DNA from: Streptomyces longisporoflavus
GTDB taxonomy: Bacteria; Actinomycetota; Actinomycetes; Streptomycetales; Streptomycetaceae
Length of the DNA stretch: 64,000 bases
NCBI RefSeq assembly: GCF_014649775.1
Contig: NZ_BMTR01000010.1
Location: forward strand, 1 to 64,000
Direction: 5' to 3'
This document shows, in pieces, positions 51,999 to 61,162 of the stretch (position 1 is its first letter; each line of letters starts with the position of its first letter). A program made the translations under genes and the position numbers. The notes beneath the pieces were generated by a model, which saw only the letters and a program-made list of their open reading frames with translations, had not been told where the DNA came from and made no database searches.

Positions 51999-52074
51999 GC
52001 GGACGTAGCTCAGTTGGTAGAGCGCAACCTTGCCAAGGTTGAGGTCGCCAGTTCGAACCTGGTCGTCCGCTCCA
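51999..52074 (+). tRNA. tRNA-Gly (GCC), copy 2
   Basis: Regular cloverleaf, anticodon GCC, acceptor GCGGACG/CGTCCGC, encoded CCA. It lies 3.9 kb from copy 1 in the same orientation with the four-gene ABC/kinase operon in between. Confidence 0.96.
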
Positions 52075-52077
52075 CGC

Positions 52078-52114
52078 GAAGAACCCCGGTGCCTCGGCAC
52101 CGGGGTTCTTTCGT
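52078..52114 (+). terminator. Bidirectional terminator between tRNA-Gly and purC
   Basis: GAAGAACCCCGGTGCC and complement with a short loop, T-rich on both sides; it ends both tRNA-Gly (plus) and purC (minus). Confidence 0.88.
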
Positions 52115-52140
52115 CTGCCGCCACGCGTCGCCGCGGGCTG

Positions 52141-53037
52141 CTACCAGGGCAGGCCCGTCAGACGCTCGTACGCCTCGATGTACTTGGCGCGGGTGGCGTC
52201 CACCACGTCCTGCGGGAGCGGGGGCGGCGGCTGCTCGCTCTTGCGGTCCCAGCCGGAGGCCGGCGAGGTCAGCCAGTCCCGGACGAACTGCTTGTCGAAC
52301 GACGGCTGGGCGCGGCCCGGCTGCCAGCTGTCCGCGGGCCAGAAGCGGGACGAGTCCGGGGTCAGGACCTCGTCGGCGATGACGAGGTCGTCTCCGTCGA
52401 AGCCGAACTCGAACTTCGTGTCGGCGAGGATCACGCCGCGTTCGCGGGCGATGTCACGGGCCCGGCCGTAGACCGCGAGGGTCGCCTGGCGCAGCTGGGC
52501 CGCCGTCTCCGCGCCCACCTGGCGGGCCACTTCCTCGTAGCTCACGTTCTCGTCGTGCTCGCCGACCTCCGCCTTCGTGGCCGGCGTGAAGATCGGTCCC
52601 GGCAGCTCCGAGCCGTCGCTCAGGCCGTCGGGCAGCGCGAGGCCGCAGACGGTGCGCGATTCGTTGTACTCCAGCAGGCCCGAGCCCGTCAGATAGCCGC
52701 GGGCGACGCACTCGACCGGGACCATCTGCAGGGACTTGCAGACCGTGGTGCGGCCCTCCCACTCGGCGGGGGCGCCGGGCGGGACGTCGGTGGAGATGAC
52801 GTGGTTCGGCACGAGGTCGGCGAGCTGGTCGAACCACCACATGGAGAGCTGCGTGAGGACCCTGCCCTTGTCAGGGATCTCCGTGGGCAGCACCCAGTCG
52901 TAGGCGGACATGCGGTCGCTCGCGACCATCACGAGGTCGCCCGCCTCGTTCCGGTACAGGTCGCGCACCTTGCCGGTGTGCACATGCACCAGGCCCGGCA
53001 CCTGAAGCGGCTCGGGCTTTTCTACGAATCCGGACAC
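52141..53037 (-). CDS. purC: Phosphoribosylaminoimidazole-succinocarboxamide synthase
   Basis: 298 aa SAICAR synthase: CAIR + aspartate + ATP to SAICAR. The N-terminal KVRDLY block, the ATP-binding ECVARGYLTGSG, and the DTKFEFG and DEVLTPDSSRFW signatures are all present. GTG 53037 follows GGGGAGG; the longer frame is spurious. Length is that of the longer, Gram-positive/eukaryote-like form. The 12-mer shared with the purS operator covers codons 3-7. Confidence 0.97.
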   Translation of the reverse strand: MSGFVEKPEPLQVPGLVHVHTGKVRDLYRNEAGDLVMVASDRMSAYDWVLPTEIPDKGRVLTQLSMWWFDQLADLVPNHVISTDVPPGAPAEWEGRTTVCKSLQMVPVECVARGYLTGSGLLEYNESRTVCGLALPDGLSDGSELPGPIFTPATKAEVGEHDENVSYEEVARQVGAETAAQLRQATLAVYGRARDIARERGVILADTKFEFGFDGDDLVIADEVLTPDSSRFWPADSWQPGRAQPSFDKQFVRDWLTSPASGWDRKSEQPPPPLPQDVVDATRAKYIEAYERLTGLPW

Positions 53038-53131
53038 GGTTCCTCCCCGTGGTTCTGGCTGAGTGCTGCTGATTCTCCCGCATGGGGAGAGGGAGCGCGG
53101 CCAGGGGGATGCCGTCGAGCGTCGCCGGGTG

Positions 53132-54634
53132 TCAGTCGCGTTTGCAGATGCGGTCCAGGAGGTTGGCCGTGGCGCGTTGGACGCGAGTGTCCACATGGCC
53201 GGGGCGGTCGAGCGCCGGGGACCAGGCGAAGGTGCCGGAGGCGAAGACGAGGGCGCCGGAGGGGGCGCGGTAGAGGGAGGACTCCTGGTGGCGTTTCACG
53301 CCCTCGGTGTCCTCGTACGGAGAGTGGGCGAGGAGGATGCGGTCCTGGTGCTCAGGGAGCGCGGTGCGCGGGAAATAGCGGTCGGCCTCGCCCGCGACCA
53401 GGCCGTCGATCTCGTCGCCCTCGTGCGCGCCGGTCGCGTCCCACAGCCAGTGGTCGGCGTTGCGCACGACGAGAGGGGCGGGTTCGGGGACCCGGCCCGC
53501 GTACTGAATGCCGAGGAGTTGTTGTTCGGCCCCCTTGCCGCCGTCCCGCTCCCGCCAGAGGGCCGGTTTGCCGGGTCCGTGGCGCTTGCGGCAGGTGAGC
53601 AGACGGTCCGCCACTCCGGACGGGGAGGGGCTCAACTCCACCTGCCAGTACATGGTGTTGGCGGAGAGGAAGACGAGGGATGTGCCGTGCTCGCGGGCCT
53701 GCTCCGTGGTGCGGCGCATGTTCGCCGACCAGTACTCGTCGTGGCCCGGGAAGACCAGGCCGCGGTAGCGGGTCGGATCGACGCGGCCGGCGTGCAGGTC
53801 GCGGGTGTCGGCGTACGCGAGGTCGTAGCCGTACCGCTCGGCCCAGCGGATGAAGTCGTAGGCGTGGCCGACGTGCAGGGGCAGGCCGGCGCCCGCGTAC
53901 GGACGGTCGAAGGAGACCGTGTGCGCGGCCTCGCTCTCGCCCAGGAGGCGGCCCTTCTCGTCCCACGCGTGGTAGAGGCTGGCGCCCGTGCGGCCGTCCT
54001 CGGGGTAGAGGTTGTACGCCTGCCACGTGATGTCCGGCAGAAGCAGCAGCAGATCCGCCCGGTGGTCGTCGCGGACCGTGAACGGGACGTGCGAGCGGTA
54101 GCCGTCGACCGTGGTGAGCACCGCCACGTACGCCCCGACGCTCCAGTAGCTCGGGATCTGCAGCCGCCAGGAGAGCCACCAGTGGTGGCAGGAGACCGTG
54201 CGGTCGGCGGTGAGCGGGGCCGGCTGGACGAGGCCGGAGAGGCGGGGGCTCGTGCTGATCTTGCTGGCGCCGTCTCCGCCGTAGTGCCCGATGCGGTAGA
54301 TGTCGACGTAGAACTGCTGGGGCGGGTCGACCGTCACGTGGAAGTCGATCGCCTCGCCGGGGGCCGCGGCGCCGGTGGAGGCGAAGCCCTTGATCTGGCC
54401 GTGCACGTCGTCGGCGGTGCGCGGGCCGTTCGTACGGACGGGCTTGCGGGGCGCGGGGATGTCCTGCGCGCCGGGGGCCGCGGCGTGATCCACGTACCAG
54501 GGGACGACCTGGCCCGTGTCGTCGAAGTAGTGCGCGGCGCCTCGGAGCCAGGGCAGGGGCCCCTGGCCGAAGGGGTCGGTCACTGCGTGTGCCAGGGCGC
54601 CCGACTCCCACCTGCGGATCTGCTCCGACCCCAT
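53132..54634 (-). CDS. N,N-dimethylformamidase beta-subunit-like protein
   Basis: 500 aa. Similar to the large domain of dimethylformamidase and the DUF6605-like group: FHVTVDPPQQFYVDIYRIGHYGGDG (Ig-like part near 95-120) and the C-terminal domain with VFPGHDEYWSANMR near 285 and RNADHWLWDATG near 385. There is no signal peptide at the chosen ATG, which has GGGAGG upstream; the Streptomyces members are often labelled large secreted protein, so localisation is open. Metal ligands of true DMFase are not verifiable here. Substrate unknown. Confidence 0.78.
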   Translation of the reverse strand: MGSEQIRRWESGALAHAVTDPFGQGPLPWLRGAAHYFDDTGQVVPWYVDHAAAPGAQDIPAPRKPVRTNGPRTADDVHGQIKGFASTGAAAPGEAIDFHVTVDPPQQFYVDIYRIGHYGGDGASKISTSPRLSGLVQPAPLTADRTVSCHHWWLSWRLQIPSYWSVGAYVAVLTTVDGYRSHVPFTVRDDHRADLLLLLPDITWQAYNLYPEDGRTGASLYHAWDEKGRLLGESEAAHTVSFDRPYAGAGLPLHVGHAYDFIRWAERYGYDLAYADTRDLHAGRVDPTRYRGLVFPGHDEYWSANMRRTTEQAREHGTSLVFLSANTMYWQVELSPSPSGVADRLLTCRKRHGPGKPALWRERDGGKGAEQQLLGIQYAGRVPEPAPLVVRNADHWLWDATGAHEGDEIDGLVAGEADRYFPRTALPEHQDRILLAHSPYEDTEGVKRHQESSLYRAPSGALVFASGTFAWSPALDRPGHVDTRVQRATANLLDRICKRD

Positions 54635-54987
54635 GTGTGTACCCCTCCCTCGCTGCTCCCCCGAGACTGCTCTGTGGTGGTGCTTTGTCCTGGTGTGACC
54701 GCGCGCTGTCCTGACGTGGTGGCGCTGCCGACCGGTCCCCGTACCGCGGACGATCCCAGCACATCACATTACGCACGCACTCCGTCACCGTTCGTCGCTA
54801 ATCGACGAGAACGGAAGGAAGCGTTCCGCGGGCCGCGCGCTGGGGGGTGGGTGGCGGGCGCGGTTGGGGGGTGGGGGTGGGGTGGGGGAGGGTGGCCAGG
54901 GGCGCCCGCCTGGTTGAGGACGGGCGGGGGCAGCTGGGGACTGCCGGGGCGGCCGGGGCAGGCCAGGGACGGTCGGACGAGGGCCCC
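54635..54987. other. Spacer with G-rich tract
   Basis: 353 bases between two minus-strand genes. It contains the promoter region of the 53132 gene and, at 54838-54896, a run of many G3-G6 tracts on the plus strand that fits a G-quadruplex. No reading frame with coding bias is seen. Confidence 0.6.
54838..54896 (+). other. Potential G-quadruplex
   Basis: At least eight G-runs of three to six bases separated by one to seven bases in 59 bases. The G-rich strand is the template for the flanking minus-strand genes. Confidence 0.6.
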
Positions 54988-56838
54988 TCAGACCAGGCGG
55001 ACCGGCTTTTCCGGGCGGACGCCCAGGCGGGCCAGCCAGCCGCGCAGGGGGATGGGGTCACCGTCCTCCACGAGGCTCAGGACGTGGGGCGCGAGGTCCT
55101 TCGCGCGCTCGCCGTCGACCAGGAGGGACGGGCCGTCCAGCCAATCGAGACCGGGGGCGGCGCCGGCCGTGTCCACGGCCGCGCAGCAGACAAGGGCCGT
55201 GACGTGGTCGGCCAGCAACTCCCGTCCCGTACGCGGCGGCTGCATGGGGAACAGCGGCAGCATGCCGTCGCCCCAGAGGGCGTCGTCCGGGCCCTGTCCC
55301 GTGGGCGCGGGGCGGGGCGGGGCGGCGGCTTCCTCGCGGGCGAGTTCCGCGGTGAGGCCTGCGGCCAGGCGTCCGCCGGGGCCGTCGCCGTCGGCGGCCT
55401 CTTCCGCGTCCGCTGATGTGCCGAAGTCGGGTTCGGGGGCGGGGGACGGTACGGGGGCGGGTTCGCGTGCGGACTCGGGTGCGGACGCGGGGTGTGTCTC
55501 GGTGGAGTCCGGTCGGCCGGAGCCGGGGGTCTCCGCCGTCAGGTGGTCCAGTACGCGGCCCAGGGTCGGGCCCTCGGAGTCCGGCGTCACCGAGCCGCCG
55601 TGATGGCCGACGCCCAGGGAGTCCAGGACGCGGTGGAGGCGGGCTGCGTCCATGCGCCACTTGCGGTCGACGACCTCGTCCGGATACTCCTGCCACGCCA
55701 CCGGCGCCCAGTCCGGCGTCTGTTCGGCGGGACCGCCGTGGAAGAGGCGGGCCGCGAGCAGGGAAGCCGCCTCGTCCACCGAACCCGGCTCCTCCAGAAG
55801 GTCACATGCGGGGCGCTCGCCAAGGCGGGAGGCGAACCCCTCGGCCAGACGGTCCCTGCGGGAGAGCTCGGTGAGGGCGGAGACGACCCCCGCGTCCAGG
55901 CGCGAGGGCCAGCGGCCCATCCGCCAAGCGGGAAGCGCGACCTTGGTCAGGAGCCGGTCCCACCCGGCATACGCCAGGCCCACCTGCTCCTGGGCGACGA
56001 TCCGCACCCCGTAGTCCACGGCCTGGGCGCGCTCGGCGGCGGCGGCCGCCACCCCGCGCTCCATCTCGCCCGCGTGCCCGCGACAGCTGCGCAGGAGCAG
56101 CCGCGTCACCCAGCCGACGCCGCCGAGGACCGGACGCACGAGCGGTCCGCGCCCCGGTGCGGAGCTGACCGCGACCGCCGCGTCGAGCCCGCGGATGAAG
56201 CGCCGGGCCGCGGCTATGTCGGGGTGTGCCGAAGGGCCCGTACCCGCCACGACCGGGGCGAGCACCGCGCGCAGCTCGCCGACCCGCATCCACCACAGGA
56301 AGGGGGAGCCGATGACGAGTACCGGAGCCACCGGTGCCTGGCGACGCGGGCCGGGGCGTCCGTCCCGTACGCCATTGCTCCCGTCCTTCGCCGATGCCGG
56401 GCCTGAGGCCTCCGCGGGCGGGCCGTGCGCGGGATGTGTGCGGTCCTCCAGCCAGCTGTCGCAGTCCGGGGTGAGCGCTATCGCCGAAGGGGCGGGCACG
56501 TCGAGGCGGTCGGCGAGGTCCCGCACCAGGCGGTACAGATCGGGGGCCGAGCCCTCGGCGATCGGGACCGTCGGGCTGACGGCGGGCCTGGAACGCGCCA
56601 CCACGAGCGCGACGCCCGCGGCGGCGAGCAGCACGAGGACGGCGACGGTGATCACGATGCCGCGCGCGACGTCCCAACTCCCGCCGCTCATCCGGCCCGT
56701 GACCCCGCCGGCGATCAGCACGACGGCGACGGCCGCTGGCAGCAGTGCGACGGCAACGGCCCTGCTGCGGATGCGCAGCACGGCGAGCGCCCGGGAGCGC
56801 GCTGACTGCACGCCCACTTCCACACCCGTACCTGACAC
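54988..56838 (-). CDS. Membrane protein with degenerate M48-like domain
   Basis: 616 aa from the GTG at 56838 (GGGGGTGA at good spacing; a GTG four codons upstream is also possible). Two membrane helices at 28-45 and 60-81, then a region that follows the M48/HtpX peptidase layout: LYRLVRDLADRLDVPAPSAIALTPDCDSW (near 101-129), PVLVIGSPFLWWMRVGELRAVLAP (near 171-194). In active enzymes this is followed by HExxH; here the same place reads APVVAGTG, so zinc binding is lost. The C-terminal half includes helical and Pro/Glu-rich disordered segments. Probably a non-catalytic scaffold; role unknown. Confidence 0.72.
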   Translation of the reverse strand: MSGTGVEVGVQSARSRALAVLRIRSRAVAVALLPAAVAVVLIAGGVTGRMSGGSWDVARGIVITVAVLVLLAAAGVALVVARSRPAVSPTVPIAEGSAPDLYRLVRDLADRLDVPAPSAIALTPDCDSWLEDRTHPAHGPPAEASGPASAKDGSNGVRDGRPGPRRQAPVAPVLVIGSPFLWWMRVGELRAVLAPVVAGTGPSAHPDIAAARRFIRGLDAAVAVSSAPGRGPLVRPVLGGVGWVTRLLLRSCRGHAGEMERGVAAAAAERAQAVDYGVRIVAQEQVGLAYAGWDRLLTKVALPAWRMGRWPSRLDAGVVSALTELSRRDRLAEGFASRLGERPACDLLEEPGSVDEAASLLAARLFHGGPAEQTPDWAPVAWQEYPDEVVDRKWRMDAARLHRVLDSLGVGHHGGSVTPDSEGPTLGRVLDHLTAETPGSGRPDSTETHPASAPESAREPAPVPSPAPEPDFGTSADAEEAADGDGPGGRLAAGLTAELAREEAAAPPRPAPTGQGPDDALWGDGMLPLFPMQPPRTGRELLADHVTALVCCAAVDTAGAAPGLDWLDGPSLLVDGERAKDLAPHVLSLVEDGDPIPLRGWLARLGVRPEKPVRLV

Positions 56839-57253
56839 GACCGATGTCACCCCCTGCTGCCTGTGCCGCCCGCCGCCCGGCCGTCGACCGGGTCGGCGGG
56901 CGGACTGCAGCCGCCGATGGATTTGCTCACTCCCCCACTGTGGCACCCGCCACCGACATCGCAATGCCGGTGGTCTGTTTGGCTCTGGGCACCTGAACCG
57001 CTTGCGCCGCACCCTAGTTGGGGTGCCGGGCATCGTCAGCCGGATGGGCCAGCGGTCACTCGATCGAATGGCTTTGGGTAGAGGTAGCGGGGGGTGTGGA
57101 GGTCGGTCGCGGGATGACCGGGTCCGGGTTTGCGGAGCGTCCGAACCCGGATTACCGAACGACCGAGCCCCGGATCCGATGCCGGATCCGGGGCCCGTGA
57201 GCGGTCGGTGGGTGGCGCGCGGGGGCGCGTGGATCACCCTCGTACGCGGCCGT
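56839..57253. other. Spacer between purD and the M48-like gene
   Basis: 415 bases. Two hairpins near 57115-57160 (TCCGGGTTT/GAACCCGGA) and 57168-57199. AT-richer sequence near 56925-56975 may hold the promoter of the M48-like gene. No gene found. Confidence 0.5.
57168..57199 (-). terminator. Terminator of purD
   Basis: CCCCGGATCCG and CGGATCCGGGG with a 4-base loop, about 55 bases after the purD stop codon on the minus strand. No T-run. Confidence 0.7.
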
Positions 57254-58531
57254 CTACGCCTCTGCCGCCGCCCCCGCTGCCGCGTCGGCCGCCGCCTTCG
57301 CCGCGATGTCCGTGCGGTGCTGGGAGCCGTCGAGGCGGATGCGGGAGAGCGCCGTGTACGCGCGCTCGCGCGCCGCGGTCAGGTCCGTGCCGGTCGCCGT
57401 CACGGAGAGCACACGGCCGCCCGCGCTGACCACGGCGTCGCCGTCGCGCTTCGTCCCGGCGTGCAGGACGTACGCGTCCGGGGCATCCTGTGCGGCCACA
57501 TCGCCGAGGCCCTCGATGGGGTCGCCGGTGCGCGGCGTCTCCGGGTAGTTGTGCGAGGCGATGACGACCGTCACCGCCGCGTCGTCGCTCCAGCGCAGCG
57601 GCGGGAGGTCGACGAGGGTGCCGTTCGCGGCGGCCAGCAGGACTCCGGCGAGCGGGGTCCGCAGGCGGGCGAGGACGACCTGCGTCTCGGGGTCGCCGAA
57701 ACGGGCGTTGAACTCGATCACGCGTACGCCGCGGCTGGTGATCGCGAGGCCTGCGTAGAGCAGCCCCGCGAACGGGGTGCCGCGCCGTCGCAGCTCGTCG
57801 ACGGTGGGCTGGAGCACGCTCTCCATGACCTCGTCGACCAGCTTCGGGTCCGCCCAGGGGAGAGGCGAGTACGCGCCCATGCCGCCGGTGTTCGGCCCCT
57901 CGTCGCCGTCCAGGGCACGCTTGAAGTCCTGCGCGGGCTGGAGCGGGACGACGGTGACGCCGTCCGTGATCGCGAAGAGGGAGACCTCGGGGCCGTCGAG
58001 GAACTCCTCGATGACGACGCGGTCGCAGGCGAGGGCGTGGGCGCGAGCGGCCTCGATGTCGCCGGTCACGACGACGCCCTTGCCGGCGGCAAGACCGTCG
58101 TCCTTGACGACGTACGGCGCTCCGAAGGCGTCGAGGGCCTTGTCGATCTCTTCCGGGGTCGTACAGACGTAGGACCGGGCGGTGGGTACCTGGGCGCCCG
58201 CCATCACGTCCTTGGCGAAGGCCTTGGAGCCTTCGAGCTGGGCGGCCTCCTCGGAGGGCCCGAAGCAGGGGATGCCTGCCTCGCGTACGGCGTCGGCGAC
58301 TCCGGCGACCAGGGGGGCCTCCGGGCCCACGATCACCAGCCCCGCGCAGAGCCGGGTGGCGAGGGCGGCCACCGCGCTGCCGTCGAGGGCGTCGACCGGG
58401 TGCAGCTCGGCCACGTCCGCGATGCCGGCGTTGCCGGGGGCGCAGTACAGGGCGGAGACGTCGGGGTCGAGGGACAGAGAGCGGCACAGGGCGTGTTCGC
58501 GGGCACCACTGCCGATGACGAGGACCTTCAC
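57254..58531 (-). CDS. purD: Phosphoribosylamine-glycine ligase
   Basis: 425 aa GAR synthetase: phosphoribosylamine + glycine + ATP to GAR. N-terminal KVLVIGSGAREHAL, ATP-grasp motifs KDDGLAAGKGV and the metal site VIEFNARFGDPETQ are complete. GTG 58531 is the usual start. The ribosome binding site is weak, and the perfect dyad GCCAGC-CTA-GCTGGC lies directly upstream, which could sequester it. Monocistronic. Confidence 0.97.
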   Translation of the reverse strand: MKVLVIGSGAREHALCRSLSLDPDVSALYCAPGNAGIADVAELHPVDALDGSAVAALATRLCAGLVIVGPEAPLVAGVADAVREAGIPCFGPSEEAAQLEGSKAFAKDVMAGAQVPTARSYVCTTPEEIDKALDAFGAPYVVKDDGLAAGKGVVVTGDIEAARAHALACDRVVIEEFLDGPEVSLFAITDGVTVVPLQPAQDFKRALDGDEGPNTGGMGAYSPLPWADPKLVDEVMESVLQPTVDELRRRGTPFAGLLYAGLAITSRGVRVIEFNARFGDPETQVVLARLRTPLAGVLLAAANGTLVDLPPLRWSDDAAVTVVIASHNYPETPRTGDPIEGLGDVAAQDAPDAYVLHAGTKRDGDAVVSAGGRVLSVTATGTDLTAARERAYTALSRIRLDGSQHRTDIAAKAAADAAAGAAAEA

Positions 58532-58535
58532 GGGC

Positions 58536-58550
58536 GCCAGCCTAGCTGGC
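58536..58550 (-). promoter_or_regulatory. Dyad just upstream of purD
   Basis: GCCAGC and GCTGGC around CTA, four bases before the GTG. It may be a small mRNA hairpin over the translation start or a protein site. Confidence 0.35.
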
Positions 58551-58794
58551 GCGGGCCAGTGCGTTCGTACAGGAGCCTCAGCTCCAGCGCCCTCGCTTCT
58601 TGTACGTTCCTCCAGGGGCCGGGGTCTGGTCCGTGCCGGGCGTCTGGAGTGCCGGGCCGCCTTCGTCCGCGGGGCGACTGCGGCCGAGTCCGCCCAGCTG
58701 TTTGCCCCGTGTTGGTGGGCGCAAGCCGCAGACGCAGACCGCACACCGCGAACCGCAAGCCGCAAGCCGCCAGCCGCCAGCCGCGCGGCCAGGC

Positions 58795-61107
58795 TTACGG
58801 TTCGTTGTTGTATTCCTCGATGATCGTTGCGCCCAGTTCGCGGACGATCAGGTCGTGGCCGGACAGGGCCGATTCGACCAGGTCGGGGTCGTCGTCCGCC
58901 GGGATGTCGTCCTCGGCGGAGACGTGGTCCGGGGCGCGACGCTCCGGAGCGGGCGCGGGAGTCGGGGCCGGCGCCCGGTTCGCGGCGGGCGGCGGGGACG
59001 CCTGCGACTGCTGCTGCGGCGGCGGAGCCGGGCGCGAGGCAGCCGGCGTGCTGCCACCGAAGCCGCCGCCGCCCCCGAAGTTGCCCGCGGCAGGCGGCGG
59101 CGCGGAGCCGCCCGAGGGATCGACGATCGCCTCGACCTTCCACTGCACCCCGAACTGCTCCGACAGAGCCTGCCGCAGCACATCCTCGCTACCGCTGCTC
59201 GCGAAGTTGTCCCGCGCTCCCGCGTTGACGAAGCCGATCTGCAGCGTCGTCCCGTCGAAGCCCGCCACCTGGGCGTTCTGGCTCAGCAGGATCCAGGTGA
59301 AGCGGCGGCGCCCCTTCACGGCGTCGAGGATGTTCGGCCACAGGGAACGCGGGTCGGGCCCGCCCACCGGCGCCGCCCGGGCCGGGGCAGGGGCGGGAGC
59401 CGGTGCCTGTGCCTGAGCCGGGGCAGCGGAGGCCACCGGAGCGGGCGCCGCCTGTGCGGGCTGCTGCGGAGCAGCCGGAGCACCGCCGCCCGCAGCGGCG
59501 GCCGTGGGCCAGCCACCCGGGCGAGGAGCCGCCTCCGGAGCGGGAGCGGACGGAGCGGGAGCAGCGGGAGCAGCCTTCGCCGGACCGCTTCCCGGCGCCG
59601 AAGCCGTGGGCCACCCACCGGGGCGACGCTCACCGGACGGCGCGGCAGCCGGAGCCGGAGCAGGAGCCGGCGGCGCCGCTTCCACAGGCCGAGCGGCCGG
59701 AGCCGCAGGAGCAGCCGGAGCCGCAGGAGCCGCAGGCTCGGGAGCAGCCGAAGCAGCAGCCCCCTGCCCCCCGCCCCGCACAGCCGCCCGCGCCGCCGCG
59801 GCCCCGCCCCCCGGCGCGACCTGCGCCTCACCGGCACCCGGCGGCGGCACGGCCACCCCCGGCTGCTGCCCACCAGCGTGGGCCTCGGGCCCGGGGACGT
59901 ACGCCATCGCCGGGCCGGAACCGCTTCCCTGCGCCGCCGCCATGAAGTTGCCGCCGCGCTCGAGCCGGTCAAGCCTGGCCATCAGCGAGCGCTCGTCGTC
60001 GTACGCCGCCGGGAGCAGCACGCGGGCGCAGATCAGTTCCAACTGCAGCCGGGGCGAAGTCGCTCCCCGCATCTCCGTGAGGCCTTCGTTGACGATGTCG
60101 GCCGCGCGGCTGAGCTCAGCGCCGCCGAAGACGCCGGCCTGCGCCTGCATCCGCTCCACGACGTCCGACGGCGCGTCGATGAGTCCCTTCTCCGCCGCGT
60201 CCGGCACCGCCGCGAGGATCACCAGGTCCCGCAGCCGCTCGAGCAGATCGGTGACGAAGCGCCGCGGGTCGTTGCCGCCCTCGATGACGCGGTCGACGAT
60301 CTCGAAGGCCGCCGCCCCGTCCGCCGAGGCGAAGGCTTCCACCACGGAGTCGAGCAACGACCCGTCCGTATAACCGAGGAGGGACGTCGCCATGGCGTAT
60401 GTCACACCTGCCTCGCCCGCGCTGGCGAGGAGCTGGTCCATCACGGACATCGAGTCACGCACGGACCCGGCACCGGCCCGCACGACCAGCGGGTACACAC
60501 CCTCCTCGACGGCCATCTGCTCCCGGCCGCACACCTCCGCCAGATACTCCCGGAGCGTCCCCGGCGGCACGAGCCTGAACGGATAGTGGTGCGTACGCGA
60601 GCGGATCGTCCCGATGACCTTCTCGGGCTCCGTCGTCGCGAAGATGAACTTGAGGTGCTCCGGCGGCTCCTCGACCACCTTCAGCAGGGCGTTGAAGCCC
60701 GCCGAGGTGACCATGTGCGCCTCGTCGATGATGTAGATCTTGTACCGGCTGCTCGCTGGGCCGAAGAAGGCCTTCTCGCGCAGGTCACGGGCGTCGTCCA
60801 CGCCTCCGTGCGAAGCGGCGTCGATCTCGATGACGTCGATCGAACCGGGCCCGTTCCGCGCCAGGTCTCGGCAGGACTGGCACTCGCCGCAGGGCGTCGG
60901 AGTGGGACCTTGCTCACAGTTGAGGCAGCGGGCCAGGATGCGCGCGCTGGTCGTCTTGCCGCAGCCGCGCGGACCACTGAACAGGTAGGCGTGATTGACC
61001 CGGTTGTTGCGCAGCGCCTGCTGCAGCGGGTCGGTTACATGCTCCTGCCCGATGACCTCGGCGAACGACTCCGGGCGATAGCGGCGGTACAACGCGAGAG
61101 ACGACAC
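58795..61107 (-). CDS. dnaX: DNA polymerase III subunits gamma and tau
   Basis: 770 aa clamp-loader ATPase. Walker A GPRGCGKTT at 45-53, zinc-binding cysteines 64, 73, 76 and 79, Walker B IYIIDEAHM, sensor motifs and domain III to about 370. The middle (about 385-590) is an Ala/Pro-rich linker with repeats (RPGGWPTA twice). A folded tau-like C-terminal domain (SLWPNILDAVKGRRRFTWILL on) is followed by a Pro/Gln tail ending acidic. No A/T slippery heptamer is seen, so a separate short gamma by frameshift is unlikely. GTG 61107 gives the standard N-terminus. Confidence 0.96.
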   Translation of the reverse strand: MSSLALYRRYRPESFAEVIGQEHVTDPLQQALRNNRVNHAYLFSGPRGCGKTTSARILARCLNCEQGPTPTPCGECQSCRDLARNGPGSIDVIEIDAASHGGVDDARDLREKAFFGPASSRYKIYIIDEAHMVTSAGFNALLKVVEEPPEHLKFIFATTEPEKVIGTIRSRTHHYPFRLVPPGTLREYLAEVCGREQMAVEEGVYPLVVRAGAGSVRDSMSVMDQLLASAGEAGVTYAMATSLLGYTDGSLLDSVVEAFASADGAAAFEIVDRVIEGGNDPRRFVTDLLERLRDLVILAAVPDAAEKGLIDAPSDVVERMQAQAGVFGGAELSRAADIVNEGLTEMRGATSPRLQLELICARVLLPAAYDDERSLMARLDRLERGGNFMAAAQGSGSGPAMAYVPGPEAHAGGQQPGVAVPPPGAGEAQVAPGGGAAAARAAVRGGGQGAAASAAPEPAAPAAPAAPAAPAARPVEAAPPAPAPAPAAAPSGERRPGGWPTASAPGSGPAKAAPAAPAPSAPAPEAAPRPGGWPTAAAAGGGAPAAPQQPAQAAPAPVASAAPAQAQAPAPAPAPARAAPVGGPDPRSLWPNILDAVKGRRRFTWILLSQNAQVAGFDGTTLQIGFVNAGARDNFASSGSEDVLRQALSEQFGVQWKVEAIVDPSGGSAPPPAAGNFGGGGGFGGSTPAASRPAPPPQQQSQASPPPAANRAPAPTPAPAPERRAPDHVSAEDDIPADDDPDLVESALSGHDLIVRELGATIIEEYNNEP

Positions 61108-61162
61108 ACATACGAGGTTAATGGCGACCACTGACAACCAGGACCGCCCCAACGCAAAGCGC

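Noticed and set aside
58795..61107. Programmed frameshift in dnaX giving a separate gamma subunit
   Set aside because: No A- or T-rich slippery heptamer was seen near the end of domain III; the Ala/Pro linker is GC-rich.
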